Assembly: GCA_024195265.1 (NCBI GenBank)
Contig: JAJLRJ010000002.1
Location: 53,161,907 to 53,225,906 of the forward strand
Source: Dendrophyllia cribrosa
Lineage: Eukaryota; Cnidaria; Anthozoa; Scleractinia; Dendrophylliidae
Direction of reading: 5' to 3'
DNA length: 64,000 bases
Shown: in pieces, positions 23,801 to 35,800 of the stretch
Layout of the letters: each line of letters begins with the position of its first letter
How positions within the stretch are numbered: the first letter of the stretch is position 1
Program-made: the position numbers and the translations under genes
Notes under the pieces: model-generated
What the model was told of the DNA's origin: nothing
The model's input: only the letters and a program-made list of their open reading frames with translations
Databases searched by the model: none

Positions 23801-26800
23801 TTTTCTGTGATTTTCAGGCTGATCCACTCTGAGGTAACAAAAACCCTTGTTTGAGCATGTTGTAGTGAAATTGCTGTAATTTTCATCAATCATGTTTTCA
23901 AACATTCGGCTATATAATTATGCTTTATACTTTATATGTGTATTAGGACTATTTAATGTTAAGCAAATTATATTTAAATCTTTTTTTCCATGACTATGTA
24001 TTTTGATTACTTTCCAGGGTGGGTTCTTTATTGAAGTGACAAAAGATCCTCAACAGGTAAAGTACAGTATTTATTCTTTTATCTGTGCACTGTAATAATT
24101 ATTGTTTTCCATGAACGTACCTCAAAAGAAGTCAAAGGGTTCGATTCCTGGCCCGGCGTCATGTGGGTTGAGTTTGTTGTTGGCTCTTTCCTTGCTCCCC
24201 TCTCCTTAAAAACCAACACTTCCAAATTCCAATTAGATCTGGAAAAAGCTCTGGGACCACTGAAATTATTGGGTTACCGCTGTTGTGGCATCCCTGCCTA
24301 ACTGTAAATAATAGGCAAAATAAAATAGCCCACAAAAACTTGGAAAAAATTGAAAACGTGAAAAACTTGGGTCCACACAATACAGTGAAATCATTTGTAA
24401 AATAAAACTGATCATTAATTGCTAAATGAGTTTGTAACAGGTAGTGGATGTGATCAATGAAGAGGAGACACAATTTCTCAAAACTCTGGCCAGAGGAAGA
24501 AAACTTTTTGACAGAACAGTAAGCAAGCTGACAGATCAGGTCATCCCTGGTGACGTGGCTTGGCGACTGTATGATACGTATGGATTCCCTGTGGACTTAA
24601 CCCAACTTATGGCTGAGGAACGAGGACTGTCTGTGGACATGGGCATGTACGAAGAAAGCAGGAAAAAAGCCCAGGTGTGCACCAACGAACCTTCAACTCC
24701 TTAGAGTGCCAAAATTAAAAAAATATTCAAGAAAAATCCTAAATTCAATTTTGTAAAATATTGAAAAACAAATGGTACCATGCAAAAGTACTGCCAAAGA
24801 GGTTTCATTTGAATGGCCACACCATAGAATTTCATCCACAAACTCAAAAGTTAGAACTACACCGCATGTCCCCATAATTCACTCTGGGAGTGAAAGGGTT
24901 ATCATTAAACACTTTTAATAACTGGTCCCGAGGGAAACGGTGAATTTTGGTTTCGTTGCGGGAACTATTGATTTGTCATATAGCAACACAAGGCATCATA
25001 ATCATGCCACCTTTTGTCACGGTCTGATCAGGTGCGCACTGTTACCCTCTGACAAAAAAATGTTGCCTGCTTTTGCAAATTAATGTTGACCGCTCATGGA
25101 CATTTGGCGGGAAACAGTTTGTTTATTAGATGTCATGTGACCATGTGAATGCGCATGTTGTATTGAGAAAAACTCCAGCTATATAATAACATTTATTATT
25201 ACACACAGGAAATTGCAAGAGGAAAAGGCTCTGGAAATAATGATGCTATTACACTTGATGTTCATGCCATCAACAAGCTACAAAAGGAGTTCAATCTAGA
25301 TCCCACCGACGAGAGTCCCAAGTATAAATACACCTCTGACACAGAAGGCAATTATGGTGCGTGAAATTCACAGTTCTACTTGCAATGTTCATAGTAACTT
25401 CCAGTGCTGAACAACAGAAGAATGCAAAATATACAATGTAATTACATCCCCAGGGCGACTCCCATATAAAAATGTCGGGAGTGACGGTCGTTCCTTTTAG
25501 GGGCAATTTTGTAAACTGGTACCACTTTGAGTGTAGTTTACCATTTTAGGGTATTGAGCCAAAAAATATGACAGAGTATGAAATTGTGTTGTTTAAGAAT
25601 TGGCACGTCTTAGGGCGGAAAAAAATTTGAGTTGCACACACAAAACAAAATTCTGGTGCCTTTTAGGAGATTTTTCAAAAATTTCCGATAATCACCCCTG
25701 TCATCGTTATATGGGAGAACCAAGTAAAGATTTTAGAATTTTGTCAGGATCATTTACGAGGCCATTCTTTGTAGCGAAATGTTTATAAGACATGACACTA
25801 AATTGTGTTTTTTTTTTGTCTAGTTTTTGAACCTGTTTTGGGCACAGTAAAAGCAATCATTTTTGAGAAGGAGTTTGTTAATGAGGTCACAAGCGGCAGC
25901 CACTGCGGTGTTGTGCTGGATAGAACATGTTTTTATGCCGAGCAGGGCGGACAGATATATGACCAGGGATTCATGACCAAAGAAGGAGATGAAGTGAGTG
26001 GCTTTTAAACAGTGCAATGCACCTTAATTACCATGAGCACCCAACAAACATTGGGTTGTTCCAGAAAAAATCCACACCCCCCCGACGGATGGGATTCTGG
26101 AAATTCTCGCGGGAGGGGGGGTCGAAGACTCCGGAAATCCAGGCAGGAGGGGGGGTTGACCTTAAAAAAGTCTTCTGCCGGGGTCATTTCGACCGATAGT
26201 TGATACAAATCAAACGTTTAGTTCGATGACACTTAAGCGCTTTCAGACCCTGAAAATAGTCAAAATGTTTTGTTCATATATTTCTCACCTGACATAAATG
26301 ATAATCTAAGTTGCTTTACAGGTCCTTTTATAGCAGAAAACGCGAACAAGATACTAAAGAACGGGCTTGAAGGAACTCGTCGCAACGTTGTTGTCACGAA
26401 GAGCGTGAATCGCCTGACACATTTCTACTCGTACCCAGAGCCCGCGCGCGAAGAGCGTGAAACGCCTGACACATTTCTACTCGTACCCAGAGCCTGCGCG
26501 CCACAGTGTATAACTTTGAAATCTCGGTTGTTTGGTGTAAATAATAAAAAAAAAACTGATTCACGTTCACGCATTCGCACTTTGTATTTTTTAAGGTTTA
26601 CTTTTTAAATTATCAGCCTAGTTTGCCTCTTTTTCAAATTTTTAAAAAGTCCTTGAAAGAAAAACGTCAAATTCCAGTGTCTTTGTTGCAAGGTTTGTTT
26701 TTCTGGCTAAATAATTTCCCACAGGTTTGTGTATTTGACCCCTCCGAGACCTAGAATTCTTAGTTTAATATAAGCTGAAGCTTTAGAATTTAAAACAAAA

Positions 26801-29800
26801 ACATTTAGACGTGATTGCGTGTATTTTCCATTAAAAATAAATTAAATTTAAGCCTTTTATTTTTTTTTCCGGAAATCCAGGCGGGAGGGGGGGTCTTCCA
26901 CCTTGGAAATCCAGTTGGGAGGGGGGGTCTTGTGCTTCAGGAAATCCAGGTGAGAGGGGGGGTTAAAAAAGGACCCCATCCGTCGGGGGTGTGTGGATTT
27001 TTTCTGGAATAACCCATTATTACAAGTTTCCCGGATATCAACAGCTCATTTTTTTAATTTTTTTTTAATAATTAATTAATATCATTTATTGTATACATTG
27101 TGATTTGCCAAGTTGTATAATTTTTTGTCTTGAAATAATAACTATATTTTTTCAACTAAAAAAACAGCTTATTCTTATAATCATTTTGGTAACTGAGGAT
27201 ATTAGTGAAGCAATATGGTGAATAAAATCTTATTTTGTAACTAACTTTACACTTCCGTGATAAACACGAAGCGACAAGATAACATTCCATTGTGCTCAAC
27301 TTTGCGAGGAGGCATGTCTGTCGATTGAATTTGCGCTCTTTGATTAGCTAACTTGTAAAAAAGTTTGTTGGGTGCTCATGGTTAGGCATGTTGCACTGTA
27401 GCATAGTAGTATAGTATAGCACTGTAGCAATGATCAATATCAATACTGTACATTGTTAATTAGATAGTAGATGAGATATTCATATCTGACCCATCGGCCA
27501 TAGTCACCCGATATTGCAATATATCTTATTGACCAAGCGCGAGGGCCGTACTGGGAGAATATCGGCCTGAGGTCTTGACAGTACGGACCGAGCGCAGCGA
27601 GGTCCGTACAGAAAAGACCGAGGGCTGATATTCTCCCAGTACGGTCCCGAGCAAGCTTGGCTAATAAGAAATTTATTACACGACTCCTGCCGACGGGAGG
27701 ATCGCGCGGGATCATGCGGGACAGTGCCCGGTCCAATACTTACAGAATATTGGATCGGTAATCGAGCATTCTGATTGGTTGATTTTAGTTATTGGCCCTC
27801 TGACTGTCTTAGTTGTGTAATAATATTGCTTATTGCATTGCATATTGCCCGATATTGCATATTGCATTGCTGATATTGCATTAATTGTAATCAAAATTTG
27901 GTAAGGTAAAGTTCTCATCAGGAAATAGCAGTGAGCAGAAAGTTGTAAAGTTTAGACCAGTGTGATGAATTAGTGTTTTAAAAGGATAATGAAACACCTG
28001 AAGTGCTTAATGTGAAAAGCGCACATACACACAAAATCTGCATCACATGAAAACCATAGGCGAATCTGGGGCCCTCTTCTCCAAAAAATTTTGGCTAAAA
28101 CTGCAATTTAACTGCATTAAACCCTTCATTTATTGGATTTCGTTTAGAATGATTAGCAAGAATTATCAACATCCAGTTAGATCTCTCCTCTGCAGAGAGA
28201 AGTCAATCGATGTTCTCGTCTTTTGTGCCTGCACTTACTTAATTCAGCAGATTTTCCTACATGTAAATGCCCCAATGTGTCTACAGAAGAGAGAGCGTTA
28301 GAGTCTGTTGTACAATTTCTTTGAATCGCTTATTAAGCACAACAAATTTAAAATTAAAACAAATTTTCCAGTCATTTTACTTTGTTTGATGCATGTGTCC
28401 TATCTTAAATCTTTTTATCTGTTACAGGAAGTGGAATTTTCAGTCACTAATGTTCAGATTCATGGAGGCTATGTACTTCATGTAGGAGCAATCGAGGGTA
28501 CCCTAAGAGTTGGAGACCAGATGAAATGCCAAATAGATGAGGTATGAATGAAAGACCTTCCCCTTGGTACGCTAGTGTTTTCTGTTTTCAAGCATCAGTT
28601 TTTGCTGTAGATGGCAATTTTTCTTGCAACGCAACGCTGACAAGAGCCATTGCAAGACAATTTGCAGATGAAATTGCCCGTGTAACACCCTCTTTTTGCA
28701 ACTTATCTCGCAATGAAAAATTGCATTGCATACTTCTCTACTTTTCGCAACGTTGCGAGGAAAGTTGCAAGCCTGTAACATGTAATCTGCATCTTGTCTA
28801 ACAATGCTCTCGTCAGCGTTGCATTGCAAGAAAAATTGCCTCGTGTACGACATCGGTGATTACGCTACGTACTCCCCAAGTTTAGAACAGTTTTCATTTG
28901 AGTGTCGTAAAACCAAAACCAAAGTAATTACTCTGACCAATCACAGCAGTCGTAAACAATCCAATGAACCAATCAGAGCTCGAAGCAATTACATGTCGCC
29001 GGCGCCAAGCGCGGGAAAACGCGTGCGAGCAAGTCACGATTGGTTTTGGTTTTACTTCTGATTGGTCGAGAAAGTGGCGCGAGATTTTTTAGCCAATCAC
29101 AAAGCGTAGCAATGAAAAACCAAAGCAATTGTGTAATTACTTTTCATACTCAATTGAAAACTGCTCTAATCTCATTTACTCAACAGCAACGCCGAAGAGT
29201 TACGATGAATAACCACACGGCTACTCACGTGTTGAACTTCTCTTTGAGAAAAGAACTGGGAGAGGCTGACCAGAGAGGCTCGCTTGTGGCACCGGACAAA
29301 CTCAGATTTGATTTCACTGCTAAGGTTTGTTCTTTTATTTTTTCTTTGTAGTCCCAAACGCTCGACAGTGGCGGAAACAAAAACAAAAGGAATTAAAGTT
29401 AGACCCCCAAAAATACGAAAATTATTAGGTTGTACCAACGTTTCTGATCATTTGCCAAATTTTTCCGAAGACGTCCAAAGATTTCCGAGGAAGATCCGAA
29501 GATGTTTCGATTCACATGTGTCGAGATATGACTTTTTCGCGGTTGGAGAAATCCTTGTATTTCACTGACCTTTATGATAAAGTGTTAACAACAGTGCATC
29601 TTTTTTAGGGAGCGATGACAGCAGAGCAGATTAAGAACACTGAACTGACGAGCCAGGACATTGTGTCAAAAAACATGGCTGTGTTTGCTAAAGAGGTGTC
29701 TCTAGCTATGGCTAAGGACATTCAGGGCCTCAGGGCAATATTTGAGGAGGTTGGTATTTAAAGTGCCTCTGCGATCAAATTTTTGATTTTCATTTTTTTA

Positions 29801-32800
29801 CATTTTCGTGTACAATTAGACTTTCTTACTCATCTTGCCAAATTTCAATCCATTACGAACATCAGAAGTCATTTCATTTTAACATTTATTTTCGAGAATT
29901 TACGGCCGCCATTAATCAACCTTGTTCCAAGGCTTGGTTACGAATGGGAGAAAGTGACGTCAAAGACTCAAACATACCTCACGGGTTGAAATTATAATAA
30001 CAATAAGTATTGAAAATTACGCGAAAAGCAACAAAAACTTGTTCTTCATGCAATTTTCTATGCTTATTGTTATTATAATTTCAACCCGTGAGGTATGTTT
30101 GAGTCTTTGACGTCACTTTCTCCCATTCGCAACCAAGCCTTGGAACAAGGTCGATTAATGGCGGCCGTAAATTCTTGGAAATGAATGTTAAAATAAAATG
30201 ACTTCTGATGTTCGTACTGAATTGAAATTTGGCAAGATGAGTAAGAAAGTCTAATTGTACACGAAAATGTAAAAAATGAAAATCAAAAATTTGATCATAG
30301 GGGCACTTTAATGCTTTTATCATGGCACGCATTTGGGAGTGGTCGGGCGGTTTCCATTTTCTCGCGATGTAATGTTAATGATAAAAGAAGCATGTAAAAC
30401 AAAAGACACAAGAGCGTGAAAAAAAGTCTGTTTAATTTTTATAGTTTTAATCTTGTCCGATAGAATTTGGACCTCCGAGAGGTGAAAATGACTGAGTAAC
30501 ATTCACAAAACGAGAGTTTAGTAAAATCGGCTGCTTCAAGGAGACTCTCCTCACCCTCGCTGAAGGCGATTTTCGCGCACTTACGTTTTTCGCTCGTCAA
30601 AGTATCCCTGGAAGAAATAAAACGGTTTTCAATTGAGTATCAAAAGTAATTTCGTCATTGCTTTGGTTTTGCATTGCTACGCTTAGTGTGATTGGCTAAA
30701 AAATTTCGCGCCACTTTATCAACCAATCAGAAGTGAAACCAAAACCAATCGTGACCTGCTCGCACGCATTTTCCAGCGCTTGGCGCCGGCGACATGTATT
30801 TGCTTCGAGTTGTGATTGGTTCATTGGATTGTCTGCCTCTGTTTTGATTGGTCAGAGTATTTGCTTTGGTTTTGGTTTTACGACATTCAATTGAAAACCG
30901 CCCCAAGAGACTACTTGCAGTTTATATTACTTGGGCCGTATTTTTCTGATGCACCTCGATGTACTGTTTAGTTGACAAAGGCCCGCCTCAAACTGACAGA
31001 GCTGTATGTTAACTGTGTTATGTAGGTTTACCCTGATCCAGTCCGCGTGCTTTCTGTTGGTTCGTCATTTGATGATCTGCAAGAGGATCCCCAGGCCGGA
31101 TACAAATACTCTGTGGAGTTTTGCGGTGGAACGTAAGCAATATTTCTACTTTGGTTTTGTTTTATGGTTATATGCTGCAACTTTTGCACCACATTTTCAC
31201 GTCATCGCTTTCGAGAGTCAAATGGGAGCCGGTAGCAGGCAAAAGAGCACCATATTTATAGGGTGTTTCGGGTCATTGTCCCGGCTGAATATCGTGTTTT
31301 CATGATTATGGCCAGGAGCTTGCTTTATGGTGATGTTACACGGGACGATTCGCAACGACGATTTTTAGCGCGACAAAATTAACGACAGGTATGTTACACG
31401 TAACAGCTTGAGTAAAATTCGTGTTTTTTGCGTTGCAAGTTTTTGAAGGCGATTCAAAAACTTCGCAACGCGTCCGCGCATACATGTTGCGCTGAAAGTC
31501 GTCGTTGCGAATCGCCTCGTGTAACATCACCTTTAAGCTTGCTTTGTTATCTTAAATAGGAAGAAAAAATCGCCAAACATGATGAACGCAAAGAAATATG
31601 AACTAAAAAGACAAAATGACGACTATTAAAAAAAACTCAAAATTCCACCAGAATGAAAACTTTGATTTCTTGACCGCCTGTCACGAAATCAAAATCGATG
31701 AACTGTAATCCACTTCCATCCTTGTAATCCTGCACTTTTTCACCAAACTACTGCTTCTATTTTGCTCTGTAGAATTAAGCACTGGTTTGAAAACGGTAAG
31801 CTTTCATTTGTTGTTATGTAATAACTATATTCATGCAATTTTAAGTGAAAGAAAAAGTCAGTTTGATAGAGTGTTGACCGGATAAGTGAAACACTCTCTA
31901 GTGCTCGGCGGGCGCAATTACTTTCCACAGTCATTAAAAATTGCTTTGATTTCTAAATTGATTTGCACCAGGCATCTGCAACGCACAGGGCACATGCAGT
32001 CGTTCGTGCTTGTGTCCGAGGAAGCCATCTCTAAAGGAATCAGGAGAATTGTAGCTCTAACAGGACCCGAAGCGCTCAAGGCCGAGAAAAAATGCCACGC
32101 CTTGGAGGAAAAGGTGGAAAAAATACAGACTCTGGTCCAGCAAAAGATGAAAGAGGGCGGCTTGAATATCAAGGAAACGTCACAGGAAATCGCAAGACTC
32201 ACCGAAGTAAGAAAAAATACTGGAGGTGTTAATTTTCTGCACATGTTTGTAGAAAGAAACGTCGTTTGAACGACGATGTTAGAAAAAAAGTTTATAAGTA
32301 TGGTATTAATATGGGATGTGCTGTGAAGCAGCTATCGGGCCGGCGTTTCTGTGGCGTGTACAAAATAGGGGTGTTGCCCCACCCCTTCATTTCTGCAACC
32401 ATTTGGTATGCCAACATATCGCAAAATCACCCTCGACATTTTGCTAAAAATTTCTCCAGAATCCATTTCTGCACCCATATTGGTATCGTGTAGAAGTCCA
32501 CATCATGCAGTACGACACCATAGTTTACATGAAAACTATGAAACTATATCGTTTCTGATGCGGAACCGTGTTGATTTAAAACCGCATTCGCGTAACGCAG
32601 CGTAAAACAGGCAGCCAAATACGAGAGATTTTAATCCTGTTTGTTCCATGTTCTAGGATATTTCTGCTGCTGTTATTTCGGCTTGGCGTAAAGACGAAAT
32701 GAGGACAAAGCTTAAGGTCGTTAAGAAGCTTGTGGATGACGCTGACAGAACAAAGAAAAATGCTATGATGCAACAGGTGAATAATTCAGTCCTGACTTCT

Positions 32801-35800
32801 CTTTAACCCTTTAACTCCCAAGAGTGCAAAAAATCAAAATTCAAGAAAAATCCCAAATTTCATTTTGTAAAATATTGAAAGACAAGTTGTACCAGGCGAA
32901 TGTACTGCTGAAGAGGTTTCATTTGAATGGTCACACCAAAGAATTTCGTCCACAGAGTCAAAAGTTAGAACTACATTACATGTCTTCATAATTGACTCTG
33001 GGAGTGAAAGGGGATATATAGTTTTTCTATAAACCATGTTAATAAAACTAAACCAAAGATTATCATATCTGACCACTCACTACAGGTTAAAATAATGCAG
33101 TGCCAACTGCAGAAAACGCACAACCGATGCTAAGCGCGGGAAAGCATGTAACGGTGCCAAGCGCGGGAAAACATGTGACGGTGCCAAGCGCGGGAATATA
33201 TGTAACGGTGCCAAGCGCGAGAAAATATGCAACCGGTGCCAAGCGCGGGCAAGGGCGGGAAAATATGTTACGGTGCCAGGCGCAAGAAAATGTGCAACCG
33301 GTGCAAAGCGCGAGAAAACATGGAATTGATGCCAAACGCGGGAAAACGTGCAATTGTTGCCAAGTGCGGGAAGACATGCAACTTATTGAAACCGCGGGAA
33401 AATGCACGCATTGGTTTTTCTCTAGATTAGTTGAAAAGAAACAACAACAATTAACAAACAAACAAAAACAAACAGTAATACAGTACACTTGCTCTTGTTG
33501 TCAGGAAAACTTTTATTGGGAAGACTTGTGGAAAAAGTTGACAACTACAATTAGTTGACCAATGCTAAGAAATTTGTTAAAAATATGTTGAATTTGTTTT
33601 TTTAGGCGGTGGATAAAGCAAAGGCCATGATTGAAGCAGATAACAACAGGTCTTTCATTGTCGATATATTTGACGCTGGTTCCAATCAAAAGGTAATAAG
33701 TCTGGCAAGGGCACTCTGTCACGAATGCAATTATTATAATCAGAGACCTTTATGAGCCAACTCGTGAACACGAAACGCTCTAAGTAAAATATCTTACACC
33801 AAAAAAATCATGATATGCAGAGGTTGAGTACGGCCCGAGGACGTAACGTAGGTATTATTTTTTGTATGGAAAAAAAAGGTCTGTGAAGGAATATTGAATG
33901 ATTTTGTGTTACCGTTGCAAGTATTAGTTGAATATTTCAATGAATATTTGAATTTAGAATGTACGGGGGTACACAAGTCTTTATTTAGTGTATACAGGGG
34001 TCAAACTTTTACAAGTGTTATTTACAAGTGTAGCCATTGTTTCAGAGGTTAAAAACAATAGCTACACTTGTAAATTACACTTGTTGTCGGGGAGCTAACG
34101 GTGTGTTTACATGACATCGGGGCGACTTTCGCACCGGGGCGAGTTCACTCCGGTTCCCTCTTATGGCTCTACATTTGTTTACATGATACCACCACATTTT
34201 GTGTTGGTAACATGTAAACAAATGTAGAGCCATAAGCGGGAACCGGAGTGAACTCGCCCCTGCGCGAAAGTCGCCCCGGTGTCATGTAAACACACCGTTA
34301 GCACCCCTAAGATATGAAAAAAACGTCTCGTTCAACCCAGCCCACAGTAAAGGTTTGATGACGTATTCGGATAGATAAAACCCTCCTGATTAACACTAGG
34401 TACGTTGTAGAGTCAGATTGTGGTATCAGTTTTGAGTTAAAGGTATGGTTTTGAAGGCTACCGGAAATGCAGTATGAAAACGAGGCTGCATGCAAATTTT
34501 GAAGTAGCCATTTTTGGGGGGTCAAAAACGCACAGAAACCTCGCGCAATGTAACATTTAATTATTTTTAGTCCATAACAATTTAGATTGTGCGAATATGA
34601 TATCATGTGACTGATCACATGATTATTCCTTTACGTCACTTCCGGTTTTCGAACTTCTTGTTACTAGCCTCTTACGACACCGCGGCAGAACGCACTGCGC
34701 ATGAGTAGAAAACTGAGCATCCGGTGAATTGCGCATTTCCGGTGACATACTGTAATCCCATGTAAATGTTGTAGTTAATGTTTTTATCTCGGGTAATTTT
34801 TATTTTTCCATTGTTTTTGGGTATGGTAATATATGCTCATGAATTTGAAACAAAGGAAAAACAAAAATTACCTGAAATAAAAAATGAACTACAACATAAA
34901 CAACATAAAACTCCCGTACCGCGAAGTTTGAAAACAAAAAGTAAGAGTTATAAAACAAAGGTAGAGAAAAAGTTTGTTTCGTTGAAAAGTTTTTTCATCG
35001 TTCAAGTTTCAAGCGTTTGCACCAAGGGGTTTGGTGTTTGCACCAACAACGAAATATGAACAAATAATTTTTGCATTGCATTTTTTCACAAAAAACAAGT
35101 CTTCACTCCATCTCGAAATGTATTCATGCAAGAACCGATCGTGTACGTAGCATAATTTTCTTCGGTTTTGGTCCTTTCATCATTGCATCTAGAAAATCTA
35201 GGTCTGTTGGTTCATGCAGAAGTGTTGTGTTTAACGGACCGGAAGTGCTTGAAGTTTACGCATGCGCAAACGTTCTGCCGCGGTGCCGCCTCTTTCAGGC
35301 GTTTAGATGGTGGGGAGCAGCGACAAGCGGCGCGCCGCGCTAGGGACCTGAACTCCTGGAACAGGCTACTCGTTACTAGCTTCATAGTTGACAACTAATT
35401 TACAAAAAAGTATACAAACCTCACAAAATGTAAACGTTTAATTACTTTCAGTCCATAATAATACAGAAAGTGGTATCATTAACGACATCACGTGACTGGT
35501 CATGTGACTATTTCTGTACGCCACTCCGGTTCTCGCAGTTCCCGTCATTGCTTCATAATTTAAGCCGTCAGGAGCTTGCATTTTGTCAATTAAGTTGTTT
35601 TATCAAAACGTTTCATCGCTAAACACGTTACTTTGGACTATTCTGTGTGTTCTTTAGTTTATTTTGTACAGCACCTGGCTGGAATCTCATTCTTAAAAGT
35701 ATATAAATCAGTCATTGAGAAAAAAAATATCTAAAGTTACATAAATGTTTGAGCTGTTTCTTGGTAAAAATGTTCACTTCCGATAGAATGACTTTCTTTT

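Larger units (their letters stand above)
26008..27403. mobile_element. Outer TIR element in AARS intron 11
   Basis: The left end has ACAGTGCAATG and CCATGAGCACCCAACAAAC. The right end has the complement GTTTGTTGGGTGCTCATGG and GTTGCACTGT. A second element (26051-27017) lies inside. No coding region is recognisable. Confidence 0.65.

Noticed and set aside
24140..24260. tRNA gene suggested by GGTTCGATTCCTGG
   Set aside because: Only a B-box-like stretch is present; no cloverleaf forms. More likely a SINE fragment in AARS intron 8.
33100..33558. 152-codon open frame in AARS intron 17
   Set aside because: Explained by a degenerate 27-bp minisatellite.
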